Shown here one piece after another: positions 1 to 6,926 of a stretch of 46,950 nucleotides of DNA. The notes under the pieces are model-generated. The model worked only from the letters and a program-made list of their open reading frames with translations. It made no database searches and had not been told where the DNA came from. Numbering within the stretch: the first letter of the stretch is position 1; every line of letters starts with the position of its first letter. A program made the position numbers and the translations under genes. Source of the stretch: Paracoccus indicus (GTDB lineage Bacteria > Pseudomonadota > Alphaproteobacteria > Rhodobacterales > Rhodobacteraceae). The stretch is from contig NZ_PYWA01000012.1 of the NCBI RefSeq assembly GCF_003056335.1, positions 1 to 46,950 of the forward strand. Direction: 5' to 3'.

Positions 1-63
1 CAGCGCCGCATTGTAGTCTGACCAGTTCGTCGTGCGGTAGCGGATCGGGGAAGGCTTCGGCAT
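1..63 (-). pseudogene. IS5-like transposase, N-terminal end (cut by window edge)
   Basis: Reading leftward from the ATG at 63, the frame gives MPKPSPIRYRTTNWSDYNAAL, the typical beginning of an IS5-family transposase, and runs off position 1. Only 21 codons are visible. The other edge of the window (46878-46950) carries the C-terminal end of an IS5-type transposase on the same strand. A possible terminal inverted repeat lies just outside at 108-121 and resembles 46830-46843. Whether the full gene is intact cannot be seen. Confidence 0.7.
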
Positions 64-121
64 GCCCTCGACCTAACCCTCAGGACGCGCTCAGTGAATC
101 CCCATCACTGAGATGTGCAAC

Positions 122-588
122 AAGGTCATTTTCATCATACAAGTCTCCATTTGGCATTCTGTAAGTAGTCTGCCTTTCGAGGCGAAGAAAGCCAAATGCG
201 ACCTTCCAGACAAGCACTTCCTGTATCTAGGAATACCATTGGGTCACCCTTTTTCCTGCAATCCCGCCAGGCTCCGGTACATCTCCCGCAGACGCGATAT
301 TTCCAATACTAATGAACGATACACGGTAACCGCCCGATTGAGGCCGCCTGCCTGACAAAGGCTGGGTGGGCCAAGACACGTGCATAAACTACATTATGTA
401 ACTAAAGCGCGTATTAGCTGTGATGCTCAACCTGCCCCAGTCAGTCCTTTATTCACAACCAAGGTTTGCAGATTGGTGCTTTGTAGAGCGTTTGGGTTCA
501 TTCGAAGCAGAGGTTTTCTGGCCTTGGTCTGACCTGCCACTGAACTTTCATCCAACCGGAACCGAAGTCCTTTGGTTTGTGCGCTGCT
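122..588. other. Gene-free flank between two IS elements
   Basis: No convincing gene is visible. Short open frames exist on both strands, but none has a recognisable family pattern or ribosome binding site. On the minus strand near 245-360 a frame reading ...LEISRLREMYRSLAGLQEKG could be the tail of a lost gene, but it has no start and no clear family. Confidence 0.4.
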
Positions 589-827
589 CCCCAACCTTGG
601 ACCGCCGGATGCTGGAGTTTTCCGGCTTGGTCATGGCGACGGGCTGGCTGCGCCGCCGGGATAATACAAGGCGATCGGGACGTTATATCCGATCGCGCTG
701 TGGGGTCGGTCCTCGTTGTATTGCCTACGCCAAGTCTCCAGCTTTTCCTGTGCGTCCGCAAGGCTCATGAACCAGTGCGCGTTCAGGCATTCCGACCTGA
801 GCTTGCTGTTGAATGTGAGGAGGATCA

Positions 828-852
828 GAAAACAGTCTGGGGGACTGTTTTC
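828..852. repeat. Family A mini-palindrome, copy 1
   Basis: GAAAACAGTC, loop TGGGG, GACTGTTTTC: a perfect 10-bp stem with a 5-base loop. It sits inside the IS3 orfB exactly where the catalytic Glu codon is expected. A second copy with the same design (stem GAAACTGTC, loop TAGGG) lies at 29167-29189 in a different transposase. Confidence 0.75.
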
Positions 853-1437
853 CCGACGCAAGATGAAGCCATTATCGGTGGGCTTGCCGGGGCGTGAGAA
901 GTCCAGGGTGATATGGTTGGCGTAGGCCCAAAGATCGAGGTCGCGCGAGATGAACTCGCTGCCATTGTCGACCCGGATCGTCTTGGGATAGCCGACCTGG
1001 GAACAAACCCGTTCCAGCCTCCGGACCACATCCTCGCCGCGGTAGGTGAAGCGCGGGTCGGCCGCTGGACAGAAACGGGAATGCGTGTCGACGATCGTCA
1101 GGATCCGCAGCTTGTTGCCTAGGGCGAGTTGGTCATGAACAAAATCCATGGCCCAGACATCTTTCGGCCCGACAGCCTCCTGGCGATCGTCCCGCAGCTT
1201 GGCCTTCACCCGCCGTTTCGGGTTCTTGTTCCTGAGCTGCAGACCCAACTCATTGTAAATCTTTCGGGTTTTCTTGATATCCACTTGCCAACCCTCGCGT
1301 CGCAGCAAGACGTGGACACGCCTATAGCCGTAGCGCACCCGCGTTTCGCAGATTTCCTTGATCCGTCGTGCGACGGCCGCCTGATCGGTGCGCCGGGACT
1401 TGTAGTGGAACGTGGAGGTGTCGAACCGCAGGGCCCC

Positions 1438-1478
1438 GTCGTCACGGCTGCTTGGACCGATGGCGCACCCATGACGAC
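1438..1478. repeat. Family B mini-insert, copy 1
   Basis: GTCGTCA (1438-1444) and TGACGAC (1472-1478) form a 7-bp inverted repeat around the core CTTGGACCGATGGCG (1451-1465). The core resembles that of the inserts at 1574-1606 and 28927-28958. It falls in the IS3 orfB between the conserved SIRR and GALRFDTSTFHYKSRR segments. Confidence 0.55.
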
Positions 1479-1573
1479 CCCTGCGTATCGACGCGCCCCA
1501 ATCGATGCACATCCCGCGAACTAGTTCGCGCATCCGGCCAGGCTTCAGAGCTTTCGCCGGATGACGTCCGTTC

Positions 1574-1606
1574 GCGTGCTCACTCGGACCGGTGGCGTTC
1601 ACACGC
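1574..1606. repeat. Family B mini-insert, copy 2
   Basis: GCGTG (1574-1578) and CACGC (1602-1606) flank the core CTCGGACCGGTGGCGTT (1583-1599). On the minus strand the core reads AACGCCACCGGTCCGAG, which matches 16 of 17 bases with 28933-28949 inside an unrelated IS5 remnant. It lies at the orfA/orfB junction of the IS3 copy. Confidence 0.6.
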
Positions 1607-1847
1607 TCACCATTTCCCGATCCAACGTCAGCTCCGCCACGATCTTCTTGAGCCGACTGTTCTCGTCCTCAAGCGCCTTCAGCCGGCGCATTTCGTCCGG
1701 AAGCAGCCCGCCATACCGCTTCTTCCAATTGAAATAGGTCGCTTGGCTGATCCCCGCCTTGCGGCAGATCTCGGCCACCGGCGTGCCTTCCTCCCCTTGC
1801 CTCAGGATGAACGCCTTCTGCGCCTCCGTGAACCTCGATGTTTTCAT
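1599..1847 (-). CDS. IS3-family transposase orfA
   Basis: The 82-residue protein starts MKTSRFTEAQKAFILRQGEEG and contains the helix-turn-helix region PVAEICRKAGISQATYFNWKKRYGG, followed by the leucine-zipper-like segment DEMRRLKALEDENSRLKKIVAELT. This is the DNA-binding orfA of IS407-like IS3 elements. The last residues MVSV differ from relatives, because an insert at about 1574-1606 replaces the usual C-terminal end and the orfA/orfB junction. It overlaps orfB by 4 bases. Confidence 0.8.
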   Translation of the reverse strand: MKTSRFTEAQKAFILRQGEEGTPVAEICRKAGISQATYFNWKKRYGGLLPDEMRRLKALEDENSRLKKIVAELTLDREMVSV

Positions 1848-2068
1848 CGTCTTCAGCTCCTCTCCCAGCCAGGGAAGGTTAGCCGAAAACTCCAGTTTGA
1901 AACGGTCCAGTTCTCAGGGGGCAGAGCAGAGTGCGCCTCGCCGAAATGCCATGAAACGTTTTAAATACGAGGCTGTTCAATCAAGGGTACCTACCCAACG
2001 CCCCCAAACGTTTACATTTGTATACTCTTAAGATAGCGAGGCAAAAATCATTACAAGGTGGCGTATTA

Positions 2069-3247
2069 ATGAGAATTGTAGGCGTGGATGTCGCGCGCAG
2101 TGTTGCGATCACCATGGCGATGGCTTCGCATGTCTGGGCTGAAACCGATCTGGGCGGCTATCCCCCATACGATCTGTCGCTGGTCTTGCGCTTCATGTTC
2201 CAGATCGCCCCGCCTACGTTCATCCTGCTTTTCGGCACGATGCTCGAGTTCGTCTATCGCCCGCGGTGGGCCGATCCGACGTCACGACCAGGTGTTGCCG
2301 TCAGGTTGATGTCGCGTGCGCTGCAGTGTTGGATTCTCTATGCCATCAGCATCTTTGCGTTGTTTCTGGTCGATGACGGCTACTCGCTGCCATTTTCCAT
2401 CGGCACCGTGCTCTTCATGGGCAATTCACCCTATACCGAAATCCTGAAGTTCTATGCAGTCGTTCTGGCCTTGGCGCCATTGCTGCTGTGGGTTCGTGAG
2501 AAATGGGGACTGATACCCCTGATCGTGGCATCGCTGCTGTGGCAGGTGGCATGGCTTTGGTTGAGCAAGCTTCCGGATGCACAGAATGATCTGGGCCTGC
2601 CTCTGCACGCCGCCCGCATCGTCAAATTCATGACCGGATTTGGGGATCTTCCGTTGGCAGGGCCCTCGGTCATGCATGGATTGACCCTAGTCGTGGTGGG
2701 GCTGTGCCTAGGTGCTTTCCTGGCTGACAGCGCTGCGCGCGAGAACTTGGGCCGACGCGTATCCGGTCTGCTTGCCGCATCGACGCTTGTGGCCGTGCTG
2801 GGTTTCATGGTCATGCCGCAGGGCACCTTTGCCGGCATGAGCAACATGAGCCTCAGGATGATCAGCCACCCATTCTATTTTGCCATAGGTGCAGTGATGG
2901 CAGTTTGGCTGACAGCGTTCTGTATCTGGCTGGGTGATATCCTGAATGTAGGCAGCAAGGCGGGCTGGGCCCGGATGACCTTCTTCGGGCGCACAAGCAT
3001 GTTCACCTTCGCCTGGGGCAACGTCCTGCTTTATCTGGTTCAGCCCGAGCCCCAAGACTTGAACTCGACCTTGCTTTGGGCTGCGCTGCTGCTGGGCGCC
3101 ATCTGTGCCATGAGCTTCTTTTTCGACCAAGCGGTGCGCAGATCTGAGTTCGTCGGAGCTGCCATGAAGAAAATCAAACGGATTACCGATGGTATTGCAC
3201 GATGGCTGGTACAAATCATGGGTAGCCCCGCGACATCGTGGAGGTGA
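2069..3247 (+). CDS. Polytopic membrane acyltransferase-like protein
   Basis: A 392-residue protein with about ten hydrophobic segments. It opens MRIVGVDVARSVAITMAMASHVWAE, the R-I-x-G-x-D-x-x-R start shared by acyltransferase-3/OpgC-like and DUF1624-type membrane proteins. The start at 2069 is preferred because AAGGTGG lies about 7 bases upstream; a longer in-frame start at 2018 lacks such a site. In an exopolysaccharide locus the likely job is adding acetyl or other acyl groups to sugars at the inner membrane (inference). The stop codon TGA is the first triplet of TGAATAGCCC, which matches the end of the IS3 copy downstream, so the C-terminus may have been clipped by an old insertion. The subfamily is not certain. 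Confidence 0.7.
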   Translation: MRIVGVDVARSVAITMAMASHVWAETDLGGYPPYDLSLVLRFMFQIAPPTFILLFGTMLEFVYRPRWADPTSRPGVAVRLMSRALQCWILYAISIFALFLVDDGYSLPFSIGTVLFMGNSPYTEILKFYAVVLALAPLLLWVREKWGLIPLIVASLLWQVAWLWLSKLPDAQNDLGLPLHAARIVKFMTGFGDLPLAGPSVMHGLTLVVVGLCLGAFLADSAARENLGRRVSGLLAASTLVAVLGFMVMPQGTFAGMSNMSLRMISHPFYFAIGAVMAVWLTAFCIWLGDILNVGSKAGWARMTFFGRTSMFTFAWGNVLLYLVQPEPQDLNSTLLWAALLLGAICAMSFFFDQAVRRSEFVGAAMKKIKRITDGIARWLVQIMGSPATSWR

Positions 3248-3623
3248 ATAGCCCATGTTTCCTGCCGGTCCCTCACTGAATGATAAGGGTCTACAATGTA
3301 GTTTTTGATGTTCGGCTTCCTCATCTGGCGCAAGCGCGCCGGGCGTAAAACTGTCAAGCTGCTCAGTGCGCCTGCAGTAATGTCTGATTCTAAAATTGGG
3401 AATGCGGTCTGTTTTCAACCCGGCCTTTGCGAATGAGACGGAGCAAGGCAGAAACCCTGATTGCTCTAAACTTTCGATAAGCGGCATCGCTAGGGGCCGT
3501 AGGGGATTATCAGGAAGCCAATTGCAGTTTTTCTGATCCGTTGCCGAAAATTATGAATGCACTCCAGCTGCCTTGTATGTGCTCTCAAGGATCAAAAATC
3601 ATCTTGGAGCCCGGAACAGGTAT
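3248..3623. other. Gene-free stretch before an IS
   Basis: No gene recognised. The left edge (3245-3258) resembles an IS3 terminal repeat. The rest shows no coding pattern that I can support on either strand. Confidence 0.4.
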
Positions 3624-3678
3624 TGAATAGCCCCATATGTCGTGGACGCCTTCTTCGCTTATTTTGAGGCAAGGGGCC

Positions 3679-3951
3679 ATGATGAGCAGCACCAAGTTCA
3701 GCGACGATTTCAAGCGAGATGCCGTCGCGCAGATCACGGAGAGGGGCTACCCGGTCAGGGAAGTTTCCGAGCGTCTGGGGGTCAGCGCGTAATCCCTTTA
3801 CGCTTGGAAGAAGAAGTTCGTGAAAGCGTCATCCGGTGACGATGAGAAGGAGGCCGAGATCCGTCGGCTGAAGCGCGAGCTCCTGAGGGTGACGGAGGAG
3901 CGGGATATCTTAAAAAAGGCGACCGCGTATTTCGCCAAGGATGCAAGGTGA
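3679..3951 (+). pseudogene. IS3 orfA with in-frame stop
   Basis: The frame reads MMSSTKFSDDFKRDAVAQITERGYPV, then REVSERLGVSA, a TAA stop at 3790-3792, then SLYAWKKKFVKAS and EAEIRRLKRELLRVTEERDILKKATAYFAK. This is the helix-turn-helix plus coiled coil of an IS3 orfA, with one codon of the recognition helix turned into a stop. Confidence 0.8.
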
Positions 3952-4823
3952 GATACGCGTTCGTAGCCGAGCATCGCGGGCAGTTTTCTATCAGGGCCAT
4001 GTGCCGCTGCCTGCGCATACAGCCGAGCGAGTTCTATGCTTGGCTGAAGGCACCGCCGAGCAGGCGAGCCCAAGAAGACAATCGGCAGACCGAGATGCTG
4101 AAGGAGGCGTGGATTGACAGCGCCAGGGCTTTACGGCCACCGCAAACTTCACGACGACCTTCTCGAACAGGGCGAAAGCATCTGCCTGAATCGGGTCGCC
4201 CGCCTGACCAGACTGGCCGGGATCAAGGCGCAGATCGGCTACAAACGTTGGCCGGGGAAGTATGGCGAGAAGCCTTCAGTAGTCGTCGACAACACGCTCG
4301 GCCGGCAGTTTGATGTAGCGGTGCCAGACAAGGTATGGGTCACCGACATCACTTACATCCGCACGCAGGAAGGCTTCGCCTATCTTGCCGTGGTCATCGA
4401 CCTGTTCTCGCGTCGCGTGGTAGGCTGGACGATACAGAGCCGCCAGACGACAGACGTGGTCTTGCAAGCGCTGCTCATGGCGACATGGCGGAAAAAGCCT
4501 AAGGCGAAGGTGCTGATCCACTCGGACCAAGGCAGCCAATTCACCAGCATGGACTGGGCTTCATTCCTTCGGATACACAATCTGGAGCATTCTATGAGCC
4601 GCCGCGGAAACTGCCATGACAACGCGGTGCGGAGAGCTTTTTCAATCTACTGAAGCGAGCGCGAATCAGGCGACGGATCTACCGAACATGCGAAGAAGCC
4701 AGACAGGATGTCTTCGACTACATCGAAATGTTCTACAACCCAAAGCGTAAGCATGCCCGGAACGGAATGCTGTTGCCCGTCGACTTCGAACGGCAGCAGA
4801 AACTGAGACACGAAGGCGTCTAA
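3948..4823 (+). pseudogene. IS3 orfB transposase with two frameshifts
   Basis: Three pieces in different frames make up one IS3 transposase. The first starts at a GTG and reads RYAFVAEHRGQFSIRAMCR. The second, from about 4114, reads GLYGHRKLHDDLLEQG, VWVTDITYIRTQEGFAYLAV (first Asp) and LIHSDQGSQFTS (second Asp). The third, from about 4631, reads ESFFNLLKRARIRRRIY and FYNPKRKHARNGML. The second break is a one-base loss in the codons before ESFFNLLK, just before the catalytic Glu. The protein cannot be made intact. Confidence 0.85.
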
Positions 4824-4872
4824 GAAACTCGGGGCTATTCAGTTTTTGAAAGCTACCAAAAGTAGAACGCAA

Positions 4873-5601
4873 TCAATGCGCCCCACGGGACATCGCAACT
4901 GCGGGGATCGTCATGAAGACGATGCGAAGATCCATCCACGGGTTCCAGTTCATGACATAGAAGCGATCCATCTGGACACGCTCCAGATACGTCGTGTTGC
5001 TGCGGCCGCTGATCTGCCACAGACCAGACAGGCCGGGACGTGCGGACAGATAGTGGCGGGCGGAACTGGCGTAGTGGTCCAGTTCTTCCTGAACGACCGG
5101 GCGCGGTCCGACCAAGCTCATTTCGCCCGACAGGACGTTCAGCAGCTGCGGCAGCTCATCTAGGCTCAGCTTGCGCATGATCGCGCCGATGGGGGTGACA
5201 CGGGGATCGTTGACCAGCTTGCGCTGTTCGTTCCACATTTCGGCCTGATCGGGGTTTTCGCGCAGATGACGCTCGAGGACCTCATCTCCGTTCACCACCA
5301 TGGTGCGGAACTTCCAGCAGCGGAACTCTCGCCCGCCAAAACCGATGCGGCGATGACCGTAAAGCAGGGGGCCGGAGTCCTTCATCTTGAGGATGATGAC
5401 CAGCCCCAGGATCAGCGGCAGCAGCAACAGGATTCCGATTCCTGCCAGCAAGATGTCCAGACCGCGCTTGACCATGCCCCCGACAGGGGCGTCCGGCCGA
5501 CGGGACGAATCGGTGCCAAGACCGGCAAGGGAGGTTCCTGACGCCAGCGAAGGCTGACAATCCGAGACGAAGTACCTCTGCGCACGAAGCGTTCTGATCA
5601 T
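4873..5601 (-). CDS. exoY: ExoY-like undecaprenyl-phosphate sugar-phosphate transferase
   Basis: A 242-residue bacterial sugar transferase. After a short cytosolic N-terminus it has one membrane segment (about 50-72, [22 protein letters not shown]), then KFRTM, the conserved [26 protein letters not shown] and a C-terminal half with [14 protein letters not shown]. This family moves a sugar-1-phosphate, galactose-1-phosphate in the ExoY case, onto undecaprenyl phosphate to begin a repeat unit. The start at 5601 is chosen for AAGGGG 8 bases upstream; a longer frame begins at 5667 without a site. It is divergent from the lasso operon and shares its upstream region. Confidence 0.9.
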   Translation of the reverse strand: MIRTLRAQRYFVSDCQPSLASGTSLAGLGTDSSRRPDAPVGGMVKRGLDILLAGIGILLLLPLILGLVIILKMKDSGPLLYGHRRIGFGGREFRCWKFRTMVVNGDEVLERHLRENPDQAEMWNEQRKLVNDPRVTPIGAIMRKLSLDELPQLLNVLSGEMSLVGPRPVVQEELDHYASSARHYLSARPGLSGLWQISGRSNTTYLERVQMDRFYVMNWNPWMDLRIVFMTIPAVAMSRGAH

Positions 5602-5681
5602 ACCGCTAACCCCTTGATAACAATAAAAAGATTTGTTGACGACACAAAAACACGGCGGTCGTCGCACTCGTACTGAAGAGG

Positions 5682-5691
5682 GTTGTACAAC
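5682..5691. promoter_or_regulatory. Perfect palindrome GTTGTACAAC in divergent promoter region
   Basis: A 10-bp perfect palindrome between the exoY-like gene and the lasso precursor. It could be an operator half or whole. No regulator that would bind it can be named from the sequence. Confidence 0.3.
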
Positions 5692-5715
5692 ATTCAGTTA
5701 AAATTTTAGCAATCG

Positions 5716-5730
5716 TTAAAATATGGTTAA
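5716..5730 (+). promoter_or_regulatory. CtrA-type site TTAA-N7-TTAA
   Basis: TTAA, AATATGG, TTAA matches the full CtrA consensus of alphaproteobacteria. It lies 174 bp before the lasso precursor start and 115 bp before the exoY-like start on the other strand, inside the only gene-free stretch between them. By chance alone about one such site could occur in a window this size, so the position is the main support. Confidence 0.4.
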
Positions 5731-5783
5731 TACGCTGCACAAAAAAAGTTGAGTGTATTGTGCGCACTTAAGACGCTGTCATC

Positions 5784-5798
5784 GCAGGATTTTCCTGC
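5784..5798 (+). other. Small hairpin in lasso leader region
   Basis: GCAGGA, loop TTT, TCCTGC. It could lie in the untranslated leader of the lasso mRNA. The role is unknown. Confidence 0.3.
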
Positions 5799-5903
5799 AA
5801 GCCCCCGTCGCAACTGTCTTTTTGGTCAGGTTGCAAAAAAGCACGCACATAAGAGAATGCGTACGGCAGGAAGTTCTGCGTAAATTTTTACAAGGTGATC
5901 AAC

Positions 5904-6041
5904 ATGAACAAAGCTTACGTTCGCCCCACTCTTCAAGTTCAAGGCAAGCTGGAAGCCATGACTCAGGGTTCCAGCAAGGGCAGCCGCCTGGACAACGCGT
6001 TTCCGTCCGGAACGCCGTTCGGCGACCTGACCTTCTCCTAA
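5904..6041 (+). CDS. Lasso peptide precursor (A protein), 45 aa
   Basis: A 45-codon gene with AAGGTGA before the ATG. The leader is MNKAYVRPTLQVQGKLEAMT plus Q21. It fits YxxPxLxxxGxxxxxTxG exactly (Tyr5, Pro8, Leu10, Gly14, Thr20, Gly22); the Tyr/Pro part is bound by the RRE protein and Thr at -2 marks the cleavage site. The core should start at Gly22: ring GSSKGSRLD, with Gly1 joined to the Asp9 side chain, and a 15-residue tail NAFPSGTPFGDLTFS. Phe12, Phe18 and Phe23 are candidate plugs. The C-terminal residue is Ser24, the residue that paeninodin-type lasso kinases phosphorylate. First gene of a six-gene operon; a hairpin follows the stop. Function of the product (antibacterial, signal) is not visible. 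Confidence 0.93.
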   Translation: MNKAYVRPTLQVQGKLEAMTQGSSKGSRLDNAFPSGTPFGDLTFS

Positions 6042-6055
6042 GAACGACAGGGTTT

Positions 6056-6075
6056 TGCGGCGGGGAACCGCCGCA
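6056..6075 (+). terminator. Hairpin after lasso precursor gene (attenuator or mRNA stabiliser)
   Basis: TGCGGCGG, loop GGAA, CCGCCGCA: a perfect 8-bp stem beginning 14 bases after the precursor stop. It has no T-run, so it is more likely a partial terminator or a 3' stabiliser. Either would keep precursor mRNA above the level of the enzyme genes. Confidence 0.55.
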
Positions 6076-6187
6076 GGCCCATCCTGTTTCCCATCGCGAT
6101 GCCCGACTGCTGCGGATTGTGTTGCTGCAGACGCCGTGTTGGCTGTTTCAAGACCGATGGCATGCCTTTGGTCCAGTGAGTTTGTGT

Positions 6188-6448
6188 ATGACGTATCTTG
6201 TTTCGCCTGATTGCGTTTCCTGTGCGATTGAGGATGGAGTTGCCATTCTTGATCTCAAATCAAATACTTATTTCAGTCTCGATGAGGTTGGCACGTCCAT
6301 TTGGGACCGCATGGCCAACCCCGCTTCCCTTGACGATCTGACCAAGGCCGTAGCGTCCGAATATGATGTCGCCCCCGAAGTATGCCGGGGCGACATCAAG
6401 GATCTGCTGGACGACATGCTGAAAAACGGCCTGATCCAGGTGGTATGA
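6188..6448 (+). CDS. Lasso B1 / RRE protein (PqqD-like)
   Basis: An 86-residue PqqD-like protein: MTYLVSPDCVSCAIEDGVAI, LDLKSNTYFSLDEVGTSIWD, then a helical half ending LLDDMLKNGLIQVV. Such RiPP recognition elements hold the leader of the precursor and hand it to the B2 protease. A longer frame extends upstream to 5753, but it runs across the precursor in another frame and is not used. The 146-bp space from the precursor holds the hairpin. It ends one base before the B2 start, so the two are probably translationally coupled. Confidence 0.9.
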   Translation: MTYLVSPDCVSCAIEDGVAILDLKSNTYFSLDEVGTSIWDRMANPASLDDLTKAVASEYDVAPEVCRGDIKDLLDDMLKNGLIQVV

Positions 6449-6449
6449 C

Positions 6450-6926
6450 ATGAAGCGACCGCTTGGCATCAGGCGGCCCAGCAGACGCGAGGCCGCCCTG
6501 TTGGTTCAGGCGCTTGGCGCGATCCTTCGGGTGCGACTGCATCTGGTGCGTGGGAGGCATCACGCCCTTCGTCGCATGATTGAGGCCCATCGCCTGCCCT
6601 CTGATACCCCTGCAGAAGCCCCCCGTGCCGATCTGGCCGAAATTGCCTGGTCCGTGCGCAATGCCGCCCGGCTGGTTCCAGGCGCGACGTGCCTGACGCA
6701 GGCCAGTGCAGGTCAGCTGCTGTTGGCGCGGCGTGGTCATGTCTCGACGATCCGGGTCTCGGTCCCGGGCAATTCCGAAAAACCCGGCACCTTGGCGCCT
6801 CATGCCTGGCTGATCTCTGGGCAGACGATCGTGCTGGGCGGGACGGTGGCCGATTATGCCCGGCATCGCCCATTGCACGATTTTACCCTGCCCGGCGCCC
6901 TATCCGCAGACACCCCCACGACATGA
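6450..6926 (+). CDS. Lasso B2 leader peptidase (McjB C-terminal-like, transglutaminase fold)
   Basis: A 158-residue protein of the McjB C-terminal family. Cys81 in PGATCLTQA and His118 in PHAWLISG fit the Cys-His pair of this transglutaminase-fold cysteine protease. An Asp such as Asp135 could complete the triad, but that choice is less sure. It cuts the precursor after the leader and releases the core to the cyclase. B1 and B2 are separate genes, as in most non-enteric lasso clusters. The stop overlaps the next start (ATGA at 6923-6926). Confidence 0.9.
   Translation: MKRPLGIRRPSRREAALLVQALGAILRVRLHLVRGRHHALRRMIEAHRLPSDTPAEAPRADLAEIAWSVRNAARLVPGATCLTQASAGQLLLARRGHVSTIRVSVPGNSEKPGTLAPHAWLISGQTIVLGGTVADYARHRPLHDFTLPGALSADTPTT

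Larger units (their letters stand above)
631..1602 (-). pseudogene. IS3-family transposase orfB, disrupted DDE domain
   Basis: The frame reads as an IS407-type DDE transposase: RRVHVLLRREGW, WAMDFVHDQL (first Asp), VDNGSEFISRDLDLWAYA (second Asp), GKPTDNGF...FNSKLRSECLNAHWF and the C-terminal PHSAIGYNVPIAL. In relatives the segment after NGF is IEAFNSKLR, whose Glu is the third catalytic residue. Here that spot is replaced by about 17 foreign residues encoded by a palindromic insert. Two other inserts add odd peptides near the N-terminus (NATGPSEHAN, and CAIGPSSRDD after SIRR). The reading frame is open, but the catalytic triad is broken, so it is called a pseudogene. Confidence 0.75.
589..1920 (-). 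mobile_element. Degraded IS3-family element (IS407-like)
   Basis: Two consecutive frames, orfA (1599-1847) and orfB (631-1602), on the minus strand form the usual IS3 arrangement. The ends are imperfect inverted repeats: 588-640 contains CCCCAACCTTGGACCG followed by TGGAGTTTTCCGG, and the complement of 1880-1920 contains CCCCTGAGAACTGGACCG followed by TGGAGTTTTCGG. No clear target duplication was seen. The copy carries three short structured insertions (about 828-852, 1438-1478, 1574-1606) that are not expected in this IS group, so it is almost certainly dead. Confidence 0.75.
3624..4841 (+). mobile_element. Degraded IS3-family element (second type)
   Basis: The element is bounded by TGAATAGCCCC (3624-3634) and GGGGCTATTCA (4831-4841), an exact 11-bp inverted repeat, and is 1218 bp long, a normal size for IS3. 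It holds orfA (3679-3951) and orfB (3948-4823), both broken. It ends 31 bp from the stop of the ExoY-type gene. No target duplication is obvious. Confidence 0.85.

Noticed and set aside
113..355. 80-codon open frame at the left edge.
   Set aside because: No family pattern and no ribosome site; it probably crosses an IS end.
5753..6187. N-terminal extension of the PqqD-like frame back to 5753.
   Set aside because: It crosses the lasso precursor gene in another frame and adds sequence unlike any PqqD protein.
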